From: Homalodisca vitripennis
Lineage: Eukaryota > Arthropoda > Insecta > Hemiptera > Cicadellidae
Length of the DNA: 64,000 bases
Direction of reading: 5' to 3'
Assembly: GCF_021130785.1 (NCBI RefSeq)
Contig: NC_060207.1
Span: 8,821,501 to 8,885,500 of the forward strand
In this document: one piece after another, positions 11,309 through 25,189 of the stretch
How positions within the stretch are numbered: position 1 is the stretch's first letter
Layout: each line of letters opens with the position of its first letter
Notes under the pieces: model-generated
Seen by the model: the letters and a program-made list of their open reading frames with translations, nothing else
Databases searched by the model: none
What the model was told of the DNA's origin: nothing
Translations under genes and position numbers: made by a program

Positions 11309-12404
11309 CATCTATCCGACAGTATCCATCCTTGGTCGTACATACTGTCTTGTACTGCAAACGTACCTCGTCTGACAACTGTAGGATAGTATAATAGCTT
11401 CAAACAAATTATTATCACATCTATCCGACAGTATCCATCCTTGGTCGTACATACTGTCTTGTACTGCAAACGTACCTCGTCTGACAACTGTAGGATAGTA
11501 TAATAGCTTCAAACAAATTATTATCACATCTATCCGACAGTATCCATCCTTGGGCGTACATACTGTCTTGTACTGCAAACGTACCTCGTCTGACAACTGT
11601 AGGATAGTATAATAGCTTCAAACAAATTATTATCACATCTATCCGACAGTATCCATCCTTGGTCGTAGATACTGTCTTGTACTGCAAACGTACCTCGTCT
11701 GACAACTGTAGGATAGTATAATAGCTTCAAACAAATTATTATCACATCTATCCGACAGTATCCATCCTTGGGCGTACATACTGTCTTGTACTGCAAACGT
11801 ACCTCGTCTGACAACTGTAGGATAGTATAATAGCTTCAAACAAATTATTATCACATCTATCCGACAGTATCCATCCTTGGTCGTAGATACTGTCTTGTAC
11901 TGCAAACGTACCTCGTCTGACAACTGTAGGATAGTATAATAGCTTGAAACAAATTATTATCACATCTATCCGACAGTATCCATCCTTGGTCGTAGATACT
12001 GTCTTGTACTGCAAACGTACCTCGTCTGACAACTGTAGGATAGTATAATAGCTTCAAACATATTATTATCACATCTATTCGACAGTATCCATCCTTGGTC
12101 GTAGATACTGTCTTGTACTGCAAACGTACCTCGTCTGACAACTGTAGGATAGTATAATAGCTTCAAACAAATTATTATCACATCTATCCGACAGTATCCA
12201 TCCTTGGTCGTAGATACTGTCTTGTACTGCAAACGTACCTCGTCTGACAACTGTAGGATAGTATAATAGCTTCAAACAAATTATTATCACATCTATCCGA
12301 CAGTATCCATCCTTGGTCGTAGATACTGTCTTGTACTGCAAACGTACCTCGTCTGACAACTGTAGGATAGTATAATAGCTTCAAACAAATTATTATCACA
12401 TCTA
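11309..12404. repeat. 109-bp tandem array, 10.05 copies
   Basis: Units start with catctatccgac at 11309 and then at exact 109-bp steps (11418, 11527, 11636, 11745, 11854, 11963, 12072, 12181, 12290). The array stops five bases into an eleventh unit. Copies are nearly identical. The variable site reads ggtcgtac in units 1-2, gggcgtac in 3 and 5, and ggtcgtag in 4 and 6-10. Every unit keeps an 8-bp dyad, gacagtat / atactgtc, about 16 bases apart. The series of 94-codon minus-strand ORFs spaced by 109 bp arises from reading through the repeat and is not a gene family. Confidence 0.97.
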
Positions 12405-15113
12405 CTGGTAGTGCTTTTGTAGCAATTTTGACATCACTAGTCTTATATTTGAATTACAGTTCAGCAGTATATCTGGTAATCATTTCTCACTAGCTTCAAG
12501 GTTAGTAAAACATTTACATCACCTTACTCAGCAACCCAACTACACCATTCTATACGTATACAATACATTTATGATAACTCTAACAGTTAAATGACAATAT
12601 TGAAGCCAGTTCTTTCAACCTTGTATAACTGGTTATGAACCACTTTCGCCAAAATGCAACAGAATATTTTTATGTATTTTAACTAACAATACACGTACAA
12701 CTTATAGTACAAAGTCTAAAAGAACTTATTTAAAATAACATTTTATTTCTTATTTTCATTAGGCATTTTTTTAACAATTTTTGTTGGATTTTTCATAATT
12801 TATACATATTAAAGTGTATGGATCATTCAAGTAGTGTGGAGCGAAAAAGAAAAAGCTGCTATGGTTTCTTATTAATCGTTTCGTTTGGTTCATTTACTCG
12901 TATATTATCCACTACATAAATAGAAATTTAATTTACAAGTTTGACCTATTATATAAAACATGTAGTAGACCACTAAAATCAAAATTATTTTAAAATCTTC
13001 TAAGCCACTTTTATAAATATTCATTGTCAGCTAATTTTAACGGTGATTTTTCGTGAAAATGAAGCCTAATATTATGAAATAAGACCATTTTATCAGTTAT
13101 TTTTAAAAGCTACGTATCCATACAAAATTGAATAAAAGTAGGGATATCCGTAATTTTATGAATAGGATGACTACCCAAACTCACAGCTAACGTGACCAAG
13201 TGTCTTCGAAGCAGCGTACTCTGAGATGAGTATATAAACTAAATATCAATATCAAATTCCCGTGGCTTCACTGTTTTATATCTTGCATTAGGTATATGGA
13301 AGATAGTACGTAGAAATTATCTCGAACATTTTTATAGTACTATAAACCCTTTTGTGAATGTGTATAACTACTCTTTAATCTCTGTTATCTCTTTTTACTT
13401 AAAATATCAGTTTTCCCATTGATTTACAGCAAACATGCAATGGTATTGTAACGTTACCGGTATGATGAATTTATCTTTCCCTAAGAAATATTTTCTAATT
13501 CGAAATAAAATGTTTTTTGAGTTATTTCTTTGGATGAAAATAAATAATGCCAAATACTGATACTGAAGTAATATTACATTCCATATCAATAGAGGTATAC
13601 AGTTGAGCTATATCTAATGCAGAAGTACTGTCATATTCTCCAACCGGCTCTTTTGCCTAAAGTCAATTTAACTTTATAGCTGCCCCGATGAATATATTTA
13701 ATATGGTTGTATCTATATACATTCCAAGTTAAACTCACAAATCTGTACACCAAATGCTCAATAACTCGACATCCGTAACACAATCTTGTAACATATTTCC
13801 GAAATGGGTTGAAAGTGAAATCTGGTCGGACTGTGATATTGATTCCCCAACCGTATGATAGTAGAGAAAGTTAGTTGGAATAATTGGTGGACCATAGTCA
13901 CGCAACCAACACGCCAGGTTGGGCAGACATGAAAGCTATTCGGCTGGATTTCGGCCCAACCAGGCGAAAAATGAGCGAAATGATATTTTAATCGAATACA
14001 CACATACTATTCTCTTACTCGTCAACTAATCAATTATTACAGTACAAGTTAAAGGACTGTTAATACTCATCAGAAACATTCTGAAGCAAAGAATTCTAAA
14101 ACTGTACGGAAAATAAAGTTTTTAACATTAGATTTTTCATGAAGATTTCCTGTGGTATACAGTATTTGTTTAACTCATTGATGGTTTTTAAAAAAAAATC
14201 CCATTAATTTTGCAACAGTGGCCACACAGAAAAGTAGTTTACCATAAAGTTACCTATTGAGTCCGATATAAATATTGGAACAACTTTCAAAATTTCAGTT
14301 AGTAGCCAGATATAACAAAAATGAAGCTTCAACTGTAATATCTTAGTATTTAACCACAAGCCTAGGGTAACTAAAATCTATGTTATAAATGTGTTTGCGA
14401 TTTAAACAACCCAGTTGCAAGCAATGTGTGTATTTGTCGTAATATATCTCCAATCACTATTTTAAATTAAAAAAGTTTAAACATTTGAGCGACTCAGAGG
14501 AGATACTGTCCAATTAGTCTGAAAGTTCGCAGTTGAAGCGCTCTCATGAAGAGGCTTTCTGTAACACCACTTGTGTGTCAAATTACCTCACTAAGGTATA
14601 TAAATAGCGATACATATGAGGTAATTACTTTTAAATAAGTAATTTCTGAAAATAAATAAAAATTTCTTGGCTGCTTTATCCAATGGAATACAAATGAACA
14701 TGTACAATTCACAAGTTTACTGAATTCATAATTACTTTATTACCAGGTTTTTAATGGTGATTATTGCTGTGAGTAGAACATTTGTATTTAATTTTTTTTT
14801 TCCTTGGCCCACCCTTAATTTGATCATAAAAATATCTTTTCACATGGAAAATCTTAAAACTACATACACTTTGACCTATTTCTGAATTAAAATTTTTCAC
14901 TAAATTCACATTTTCCGTTCTACCGACGTAAGAGATAGCTTAAAACAATGTAAAATTGCTGTTTTGCAAACATTCATGTATACTAAATTGAAATACTTTT
15001 TCTCAAGATACCATGTGGGATGCGGATATTGCTCATTTAGATTACCTAAGTTGGCAATGTTTACCAGTAGAGTTCATTTCTGCCTTGTTTACACCTTCCA
15101 GATGAACTTATAC
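12405..15113. other. No supported gene; one hairpin
   Basis: A+T-rich sequence. A G+C-rich hairpin with a 13-bp stem and one mismatch (cgccaggttgggc at 13912-13924 and gcccaaccaggcg at 13954-13966, loop about 29 bases) stands out near 13.9 kb inside an 81-codon minus-strand ORF that has no recognised family. Confidence 0.5.
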
Positions 15114-15343
15114 TATTTAACATTATACGCTCAGATAAACGGCTTATAAGGTAAACCTTTTTCTATCAATTTCATTAAAAACAGCCACAAAGTTTATGAT
15201 TTGCCAAAAGTGGCGTGAATTATGTTAACATTATGTCTGTAGATGTTACAGACAGTTTATAGACAAAAAGGTATTGAATTTAGACAAAAGTAAATTAATG
15301 ACGGTTATGTATAGCTGTGAATAGCACGCAACTCCAGTACAGT
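15114..15343 (+). repeat. Left terminal inverted repeat
   Basis: Outer end tatttaacattatacgctc, inner end caactccagtacagt. It pairs with 16858-17089. The largest difference seen is gtagatgttacag on the left against ctgtaacgtctac (complement) on the right. Confidence 0.8.
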
Positions 15344-16857
15344 TTAAAAACTTAACACAAACCTATAAGAGCAATTTTAACATCTTACGTATATTGTGTC
15401 ATAACACGATCATATGAGTTAAATGTAAAGTTTTGCATCCCATAGTATCAGATGGTGTTATGTTAGCATTCCTGATGGGTGTGAGTGATGTGTTAGTGTG
15501 GTAAAATGTTTAACGAAAAGCCAAATAACTAATCCAGTTACGTTACGTAACGCATGTTGAGTCTAATAGTTCATGGCGTCTAGGCAATGGTGCAGGTGGA
15601 TCAAATAATAGTTGTGAAAGCAATACTAATGGAGGTTTCAAGCCATAGTATCCCATTGAACGAGGCAAAATATTTAGGATAAAGGGAGATTTCTTTTATT
15701 CTCAAAATATATCTGGAATTCCGATAGTTTTCGGATTCAAATTCAGATTCCTGATGAAAATGTCTAAGAACTTCCAAGGCTGTTGTAGTGACATCGAGTG
15801 CGTTTAATAACTTTCATGTCCATATATTACCCGTACCTGGGCATCCAGAGGAAGATACCTGATGGCACACCTCTTCAGAGGCTAGTAGCTGCAAGGAGTA
15901 ACTCCTCTTTAAAGTAAGGCAGTTTGGGATGGGGAGCACAGTTTTCCTTTATAGGAACATTCTGGAACTTCTATAGAAATATCACACTCCAGATTAAGGG
16001 GCTTGATAATGAATTTAGAAGTCTAAATATTTGGGTCTTGTACAGGAAGGTATGGTATGGGGGTAAATGGATTTATCCCCATGTCTTGAACAGATCTCAT
16101 GAATGAGAGAGATGTCTGAGTGTCTAGGTAAATAGGGAAAATTGGCTTTACATTTACGTGAGGCCAAGACGAAAATTCTTAGAACGCCCTTCCTTGACTA
16201 GGTGCTTAGAAACACCCTGTACTACATATTTGCATAGATGATCAATGACAGAACCTTTGGAAGTCAAGGATTTTGTGACCCTGCGCAGTGTAAATAAAGT
16301 GAGATGAGTATATTATTTCAAACAGAACTTTGAAATTATAATAAACTGTTACAAATTTTCGACAAAACTTCTAGTTGCTGGGCTTTCTAAAGGACCTCGC
16401 CAGAAACATTTCAAATTTTCAAATGGAAAGTGCTGTGGACACATTGAAATAGACAGAGAAGAAGCTCTCGTGAAAGTGCGAACTGAGCGAGTTTATAAGT
16501 ATTGCTGTGATCTTGTTTAAGGCTTGCTAAACTGATACGAATATGATTTTATCTTTAATATTTGCCTATTTCAGTGTTATAGTTGATGATTAAACAAGAT
16601 AATGAAGACGTGTTGATGAAACTATAAGAGATACATTCCATCCATTTCTATTCTCCATAGATAGGGGTACATTAACATCAACTATTGCACCAGTTTAAGC
16701 TTTTGCTCTCTTAGGTCAAGCAGCTTGGATTTCACCTAGTCCTATGAGGACCTTAGAGCTGTTTTCGGAGTGACACGATATTCATGGGCAAGGTTGGGGG
16801 TATGGGCCACTTCCTGTCGAGATCCATGAGTAAGAATGTAGGGTCATGCATAGCACA

Positions 16858-17089
16858 ACTGTACTGGAGTTGCGTGCTATTCACAGCTATACATATCCGT
16901 CATTAATTTACTTTTGTCTAAATTCAATACCTTTTTGTCTATAAACTGTCTGTAACGTCTACAGACATAATGTTAACATAATTCACGCCACTTTTGGCAA
17001 ATCATAAACTTTGTGGCTGTTTTTAATGAAATTGATAGAAAAAGGTTTTTCCTTATAAGCCGTTTATCTGAGCGTATAATGTTAAATAA
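16858..17089 (-). repeat. Right terminal inverted repeat
   Basis: Begins actgtactggagttgcg and ends gcgtataatgttaaata, the mirror of the left arm. It carries a small insertion near gtttttccttataagcc relative to the left arm. Confidence 0.8.
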
Positions 17090-18867
17090 TATTGTGATTT
17101 ATTACCAGAACACAAAAAGGAATTTCAAATCGACGTAAACTCTTCCAATCCGAGCAAGCAAACGCATATCAAGAAGGATAAACTAAATTGTAATAATTAA
17201 TGTTATGTTAATCAGTTATTTTACTTGGAGACAAATAAAATTTACATATAAGTATGGATAGTTTTCTTTTCTCCAAATTTAATATAATCAATTGACCAAT
17301 ACTATTGGCATAAAAATTACTTCTCTATAAAATGAATGTGGAAAATCAATGGGAAACTCTCTACGGTAAAGATTCGAACATACTAAGTTTCAATGTTATA
17401 ATTTCTAGGGTTATCTTTATATTATGCAGTCAATCAATAAGATTTGCTTAATATGGTTGTCTTTATGGGTTTGTCACAGTTTATTGTACCTGTATTTGCT
17501 AAGATTATTCAAGTTTCATTTTCTCCCAGCGATGTATTTATCTAATAAATAATATTAGAGGTTTTAAATTTTAAACAGGTCAATATGTTGTATTCTTTTT
17601 GTGTTGTCAAGAACCGCCTTACATTTACTAAGTTACAATAATGTTATAGATAACATTTAATGCTGAACACAATAAAAATCGTAAATTTAAATTCTTCAGT
17701 TTAAGATATTTCAGGTTTATTAGGGAGAGGCTAATAATATACACGGTTCTTTAGACCATTGAATTGTGACGTGGATTATTCGTATATGTCCAGTCAACTA
17801 CTTCTGTACAACTATTTTCAGATTGAATTTATTTTGAATTAGTTTTTATGTAATTATAAAAATAAATTAATTATAAATATACTTACTACTCTGCACGTAA
17901 AAAAGTGTCTGAGATGCTTTACCGAAAAGGCATGTTTAAAAAAAGTCGATGATGTTAACAAACATGCAACCAAAAAGTTTAAAATTGAAGTTTTGTCGTA
18001 TATTTTTGTTTACATTTGTGTATGTTAATCAGATAGTAATAAGTCACGTTTTTGCACAACAAACCTATATCGCTTATAGTTAAAATGTATTAACCTATAT
18101 TGCAATGTCACAAAATTAGAACTAAATAATGTGGAAATATCTCAAGGCATGTGAAATATTTTATCAAATTCAGTACGACCACCTACATCAAAATAAATTG
18201 TTGTTTATAATTTTGAATGTTGTAATGGCAAAGATAAAAAAGTATCGTTTGATATATACATGCACATGTTATACATTTTGTTAATTAATCAAGAATAATT
18301 TTTGTCTAGTAAATATAATGAGGTTCTTGGGTTTTAATGAAGTCAGGACCTAACAGTTTCTCTTTTGGAGATCCGGATTTAATTTTCAATATCAATAATT
18401 CATGTTATACAGCACTAAGGCTGTATCAATAATAATTGGAAATTTTTTTATCAGTTCTGCGGCTTTAGCCTTGTTTATATGTATTTTGAACTACTATGAA
18501 TTACTATTATTTAATAACATTTTGATCACAAAAATTATACGCAGATAATTTATTAAATTTAATAGATGTTAGTAAAGTTTATTAGTACATTTCAATTGGG
18601 ACAATCAGAAGGTACACACATATAGTATTGTTATGGCATCTTTTAAATGGGAAAAAAGAGTATTTACTGAATTTCTGTAGTACGTATTTGATTTTAATTC
18701 TATGCATAAGTAGAATTTTAGGTGTAGCGTAGATAGAAAAAATCTTTAATGAGTTCTTTTTTCGTTAAACACATTATAATAGAATGACAAATAGAACTAC
18801 AGTGTCTTGTTTATTCTCAAGTTTAGATTTCGTGCAGCAAAAATAGTATAAATTTTAAGAAAATAAA
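17090..18867. other. No feature seen
   Basis: Very A+T-rich sequence without supported ORFs, tandem repeats or transposon ends. Confidence 0.55.
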
Positions 18868-19062
18868 ATGGTGGTTAGCTTAAAATGTGCAAGTTTGGGA
18901 CAGTCTCTGCTGGAAATGGCCGGCATTTTATCGCAGCTGTGCACCTGGTTCTGTACCAGCTCGACTCATTATTCTGTGTATTGTTTCCTCCTGCCTCTAT
19001 GTGTTGCGAGTGTTACAATAATTGTATACCGCTGTACTAAACTATTATTCTGTAAATTCTAA
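18868..19062 (+). CDS. Small ORF (64 aa) with one hydrophobic segment
   Basis: The ATG has a good context (aataaaatgg: A at -3, G at +4). Codons 12-35 are clearly richer in G+C than the surroundings. Residues about 36-53 (SVYCFLLPLCVASVTIIV) form a plausible membrane span, and the protein is rich in Cys (7 residues). No family is recognised. It could be a real small membrane protein, part of an exon, or a chance ORF in a G+C-richer patch. The complementary strand also has an open stretch here. Confidence 0.2.
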   Translation: MVVSLKCASLGQSLLEMAGILSQLCTWFCTSSTHYSVYCFLLPLCVASVTIIVYRCTKLLFCKF

Positions 19063-19592
19063 TCAACCAAATCCCTTGGATTTGAAATAATAATAGCACT
19101 AATGGCACGAATGGTAAATATAAAATTACTGTTCAAAGCGGATAGTAATAACAGTTAAAAGGAAAGCCAATTTTTAACTCTCACTTCATAAAATTCATTT
19201 ATATTTAATATTAATTACAAAAACTATAACATTAACATTTAATATTAGAGATTCTTTGCCATTCCAAGCCAACGTAACTTTTTTGGAATTCAGTGAGAAT
19301 CCTTAATATGTATTTTTAAATATATGCAAAAATTGTTACTTTAAACAAATATTTATCCGAAATTTTAATCCAAAATAACCGTATAGCTCTAAAACTGATA
19401 ACAACTGCTTGTGCAACAAGAAATATTCGTCTTTTTGGAAATTGCACATTATATAAATATCCAAACAGTATTAGATGGTTGAATAATACAAGTTTTAGAG
19501 TTAAAACCTTAAATTATCAACAAATTCACACGTATTAAATAGTCATAGTGTTTTGAAACCAGATAATGTAAGGCAGGGATTCAATCATAGCT
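19063..19592. other. No feature seen
   Basis: A+T-rich spacer without supported features. Confidence 0.5.
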
Positions 19593-19812
19593 ATTAGTCC
19601 AAATATAGCACCATGACATGGAATGTCTAACGTAAATATTTTCTTTTCAATAATGGTGATCTATGGTAATTTGGAACCTGTCTTTAACTTTCAAAGACTC
19701 CAATTAGTCCAAATATAGCACCATGACATGGAATGTCTAACGTAAATATTTTCTTTTCAATAATGGTGATCTATGGTAATTTTGGAACCTGCCTTTAACT
19801 TTCAAAGACAAA
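19593..19812. repeat. 110-bp direct tandem duplication
   Basis: The segment starting attagtccaaatatagcacc at 19593 is repeated at 19703 with almost no change: one inserted T, tgtcttt against tgccttt, and a slightly different end. It is followed by a run of about 15 A. The high identity implies a recent duplication. It is unrelated in sequence to the 109-bp array at 11.3 kb. Confidence 0.9.
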
Positions 19813-19835
19813 GTCCAATTAAAAAAAAAAAAAAA

Positions 19836-22800
19836 CATCTATTAGAAACAAACAGAACCCCGGCATAACTATTAAAACGTTGATTTTTTTTGTGAGGTAG
19901 ATTCCATAAACATTATATTAAAGATTCTTTAACGTGGGCTATTCTTTCATTCTGTACGTCTATTTTCTATCATTATTCTGCTATAACTAAACTGTAAAGC
20001 AATACATATACTTTACAAACATGTGGAAGGCTTCAATATGGAAGTGCAACACATACATAATATAAATAGATATAATCTCAGTTTAGGGAAAATGATCTAG
20101 GTCATTTTTAAGTTAGCGATAAGATGCGCAGAATTAGAGGCTATTTTATAATATTTATTATTTATTTAATTGTTTATTTAATTATTTAACTATACAATAT
20201 GTATATAAATAAATTCTACAATTCCAGGTATACTAACAAGTTTAAATTTGCCCCGAAAATAACGTCTTGTAAAGTTTGACAGTTTTGCTAACAATGTTGG
20301 AAACAGTTACTAAGGAAGACCGAGTAAGGATTTCTTCTAATTGCCATTGTTTAGTTTAAGAGTTCTTAGAGTCTTGTCAACGCTCCAGATTGGGTTATCA
20401 GATAAGGGTTCTGACTATCAGCAGAACAAGGAGGAGATTTGGGCGGTGTTACGAGTTTACAAATACTGTACTTACATCCCAATTACATCTCTTACTGGGC
20501 AGAAACTTTCAGGACTTGGTGTTTTGTGAGCAAATGAAAAATATTGTAAATGGGATATTGAACAACACTATTGATATAGAACTTATGTTTCTAATTTTAC
20601 ATAGAAACCTTCAATAAAACCTAAATTTAAAAGTAGAAAATCTGTAAATTAAACTCTTTAAATCCTGTTAAAATTGGGCTTGCCGGCCTAGATGAATAAT
20701 ATAGAGTGCAGGGCTTTCTTTTTATATTTACCAATTACTAGTCAGATTACCAAATTAATTAATTAATTAACTTGTGAGGTTACTTGGGACATCACGATGT
20801 GTAGAAAAGGGGTTAGCTTTGAATTCTTCTTTATATTGCAAGGTTAATGTGAAGGGATCAAAATTAAATAATAATAAAAAATTAATATAATATTTATCAC
20901 AATTTGTATTTTATTAATTGTTTTATTATTGTTAAAAAAATATGCCTATACCAATATAAATACTTGTCAAAACTAACACTAAATAAACATTAAAACATTT
21001 TTAATAATCCAAAAATTGGAAGCAGTTACAAATGAAATAAAGCAATCTATTTTAATTTTATGGAACATGTTTGATTTATAAGAGTTTCATAAATAACTCT
21101 TCCACTGCTGGATGGAATAAAGATATTTGTAAGTTGTAAAAAAGTTTGCAAGTGTTTAGTAACAATAGTTTTCTATGCAATTATATTTCCTCAAAGGAAT
21201 AAATACTTCGTTTTACTAAGTTTACCTTCCAATAAATAGTACGTAAGTGTGTTTTTGTTCTGTTGGACTTCACGATTACGAAGAATTTTCTTATTTGTTT
21301 TGAAGTATGCAATATTCTGTTCATTTTGTGTATCAACTGATTGTAACTAGTGGTCATATCAATTATAGTTTTTTTGCTCTAATTTTTAGATCTTTAGCGA
21401 TATAAATAATCAACTTCGTATATTGTAAGTGACTACATGATTATACGAGTCACGTCCGATAATAAGTAAAAATAAGTGAATCTGAATCAGGAAATGTATA
21501 TCTTTTTAAAGCTTTCGAACACATTAAGTATATGACAGTAGAGAGTAGATAATTAGGCGAATTATGTTGTATTATCATTAGGAGACACCAATAATCGTGG
21601 GTAATTCTCTTTGTCAACATCTCAATGTGGTTTCTTTGCATGACATCATAGTATTATCATCAAAATGTGATGCTAGATCATTTATTAATCTCAAGCGCTA
21701 ATATTGTATATTTGAAGTTCTCTGTAACCAATAAGTATGGTTATCGCTATGTAACAGACATGTCGCGGATTGAATTTCCGGAGAGGCTATTAAAATATTT
21801 CAAATAAGTTTTTCATTAACATATATTTAGCCACTAAATTTACAAAAAAATATTGGCGTTGACATGAACTATCTATCTATAACTTAAACAAATATAAGAC
21901 GGGAAATTGAATGTAATTGGAAATTAAATCAGTGGACTAATGAAATCCTGCATTATTGCGTGGAATCTAACTGTTTTTATGGCATATTACATCCTTTAGT
22001 ACCCCAGAGATAACCTTGACCCATATTATATAATGGATTACTGGGGATCTCATGTAATAGAACAAATAGTTCTATATACTAGTTTCAAAATGTCGCAGAA
22101 TCCTTAACTCCAACTATCTGGATCAAAAGTCAAGACAAAGTTGCAGTCCTATAGTTCATGAAATATATTGGCCTTGAACAGCCTTTTTCATAAACAAGGC
22201 AAACTTTTTGCTTTTTTAAGGTCAAATAAATCTCCGATTTTTAAAATCCGGAGTTGTAAATAAAATAATCATAAATCATTCGATCGCTACATAAATGTAG
22301 GAGGATAGTATCCTAAGTTTACGAACATAAAAGTTCACTTCATATGACAATATACAATTTAATCAATAACTGTAACTTAAGAAATGAAAGGATTTTCTTA
22401 AAATAATACAAACCTATAGTTAACTCTACTACTATAAGCTTCATACATATGAGAAGACGGTGGTACGTTGTATTCACTTTCTGTTGTTAAAGTCACTCAC
22501 AATTTGAAACACGAGTATGATGCTTTTCACAACTTCATTCATTGTGGAAAATTCGCGTTTCTGTACTGCTAAAAGCAATTGACTAAAATATACTTGTGCC
22601 GCGAGTCAACCCAAAATCATGAACCATCCATAATTTTCATAGGCCTTTTTGCCATGGTAATATTGGGAATCAGTTACGCGTAGTTCCCTCGGTGAGTTTG
22701 CTGGCATACTCATCTGTACATGAACACTGAAGGTAGCTTCCAAATTAAAGGGGATTTCTGTTTGCTTTTCATTTCAATAACCTTAGTAAGGGTACTGTCA

Positions 22801-23329
22801 TCCATTATTTTCATATGAATTCATCCATTTTCACTTAAAGTTTAGTAGCATAGCATTTAAATAACACAAATCAGATTCTGGCCATTTAGTCCAAAAGGAA
22901 ATTAGCAGTGACAGGATATTCAGGATAAGTAAGGTATCGAGGCTGACGAGGAGTATCCTTATCATGTCACCTTAGAGGAAGGGAAGCCTAGCCTCTTCCA
23001 GTCAAAGTGTGCCCCAACCACTCCAACAGTTATCCTTCGCATTAAATTAGACATATCGATCAGCCCTTTTTAGCCCAATATCTGGACATATGTGTTTTGT
23101 AATGTGTGACTCTTCTGAATATCAATGAAGTTCTACTGACAGGTATAAACCAGTCAGGAGTGATCCTTGTGGGGACAAAACTCGTCATATCAGATTTATA
23201 TTTTCAACGCCTTACCAAATTAACCATTGAGTAGCCTACAACAAAAAAACTGAGTAAACGGCAGCTCTCAGTATGGCGGCATGTTTTGTCACAGTAAATA
23301 TGCTCGAAATCAGCTATTTATTATTTGAT
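19836..23329. other. No supported gene; A+T-rich
   Basis: Short ORFs at 20341-20617 and 21450-21641 have A+T-driven composition and no recognised family. A (taat)n-type run lies near 20756-20771. The 22.6-23.3 kb part is a little richer in G+C and may hold an old decayed repeat, but nothing can be named. Confidence 0.5.
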
Positions 23330-23339
23330 TTAGATAATT

Positions 23340-23759
23340 TTGGTGTCATTAGATTTTTTTATAAAAATTGTTATTCTTATAATTATTGAGAAAAATTGCA
23401 GGTATTTAAGATATTCGAAGTTTAAAAGTTTCAATAACTTTTTCTTAAATGCTAAAGATAATTTTATGATATATATTTCAGTAACTGGTGTCATCAAAAA
23501 CATTTGTGCCCAATTTGGTATAATTGTATTTATTAATTTTAAAGATATTAACCGTTTTATAAAAACACACACAGACAGACAGATGGGAAACCAAGCATCG
23601 GAGACACATGTTCATAATATAGTGAAATATGTTTGTCTTGACTTGAGCAATAACGTGGTATACCTTTTTCAAAAGAGTTACGGGATACCCTGTATAATAG
23701 ACAATGTTTTGCAACCTCATATCCTACATACACAAGTGATTATGAGGCGTAATAACTAA
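23340..23759 (+). other. 139-codon ORF over a dispersed-repeat tail
   Basis: This is the longest ORF in the window, but it runs through A+T-rich sequence and a cacacacagacagacagatgg tract of the kind found at the end of dispersed repeats here. It continues to gggataccctgtat, a common type of transposon end. Two 80-codon minus-strand ORFs overlap it. No domain or motif is recognisable. I read it as a transposon-tail by-product and not as a gene. Confidence 0.3.
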
Positions 23760-25189
23760 GTGCATAATAAATGTGGCTGTAAAGATACCCAAGTCGGATA
23801 CCAAAGTTATTTACTTGAGCTTAATTAAAACCTGAAGGAACTGCTTAAACGGTAATTCAAAGTCGAATCAAGGAAAAGAAGAGACTTTCATCTAGATCCA
23901 TTCGGTATCGTAAAAGTGCTGTTAACGAGTTCAGAACAGGCAGCGCTAGCCTGGGAATATCAGTCCTTTTAACCCGTTTTCTTCGTCCTCTTAGTACCTG
24001 TACTTGTGCTCTATCCAGAGGCTCAGCTAACTTTACAATCTTATTACGTAATTTGTTTAATACTTCAATAATTTATAAGCGGTAAAGTTAGTAAAAATAC
24101 TGCCCTACGTCACGACATTTAAAATACAAATTAGAAATTTTTGATCCATAAGCTATTATAAATATTTTCGTAAAAATATTTAACCTTTAAATTAGTTCTC
24201 GTCTTAAACTGATAACAATATTATGATTACGTAATAATTATCTAATCATGGGCTTCTTCAAAACTGATTAGATAAGAGAGGCCTGCGCTGCAGCAGGTAA
24301 TAAACGTAAAACAGGTTTGAGTTTATAAGGAAAGTGGTCGTCTATTGAAGTTACCTTCTAATTATGGATATTCATGTTTTTCCTCAATTAATTTCGAATT
24401 AATTTCAATGAGCTTCTATTTTTTACTGGGTTGAGATAGAAAGCTTTAATTTCCACTGTTAGTTTTCTTTTAACAAGACCTTTCAAATAAGGGTAAAAAC
24501 CCTTTATTTATTGTATTATTATATTATATATATTATATTGTATTATATTAAATATATTATATTCTATAATATATTTACAATGTAAAGACATTAAAAAGAT
24601 TTAAGCCCCCCTATATTCCATCTTGGGGAAATGGGAAACGTTTTTATCAGTGACTAAAAAGTTCTAAAAATTCTATTGCCTAGAAAGGTGTCCCGAGTTC
24701 CATCTCCCCATCTTTATCCATACAAAATAAACATAGTATTCATACTTTTAACGCACACTTTGTACTGTACATATTGACTATAAAAAAAACACTTAATTTG
24801 TATAAAATCCCATTTTGGAGAAATGGGCTATTTTAACAGTATGTGTTTTCCTTCTATCCTAACTAAACAATTATAATTAAAACATCAACCTATTTTTTTG
24901 CGATATTATGCAAAATATGGATTTAATTAATTTACTTTGCTTTCGTTAGACTTTAACCATGTTTCATACGAAACATTTTTTGTAAAATCTATATATTTTT
25001 AATAATACCTACAAGAAACAAAAAGCGTTATCTTCAGTAATTTCTAGTGTTTTTTATTGGTTTTATAGTGTCCGGTATAGCCGTTAAGCAATTTAGTTTT
25101 TAAAAGTTGAATTCAATTCCATTTTTGGCTGTTTAAGGGCTTGTTGATTTACACAGTTATTATTGAAAGTAGTATGTTTATATACGTAA
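23760..25189. other. No gene seen; TA-rich tract at 24.5 kb
   Basis: Bases about 24505-24582 are a low-complexity tract of tattata and ttatattgta units. The rest is A+T-rich with no supported feature. Confidence 0.55.

Larger units (their letters stand above)
15114..17089. mobile_element. 2.0-kb element with about 230-bp terminal inverted repeats
   Basis: Bases 15114-15343 reappear as their reverse complement at 16858-17089 with only a few substitutions and small indels. Homology stops sharply on both sides: outside tatttaacattatacgctc on the left and its complement on the right, the flanks differ. The 1.5-kb interior has no ORF above 60 codons and no recognisable transposase, so this is a non-autonomous long-TIR or foldback-type element. 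A target-site duplication is not obvious (at most TA). The superfamily is undetermined. Confidence 0.7.

Noticed and set aside
11266..12399. Ten overlapping 60-94-codon minus-strand ORFs with nearly identical proteins
   Set aside because: They are offset by 109 bp, not a multiple of three, and each is a read-through of the same tandem repeat. There is no gene family.
11309..12404. CRISPR array
   Set aside because: The repeats are directly adjacent with no unique spacers, and the window is eukaryotic.
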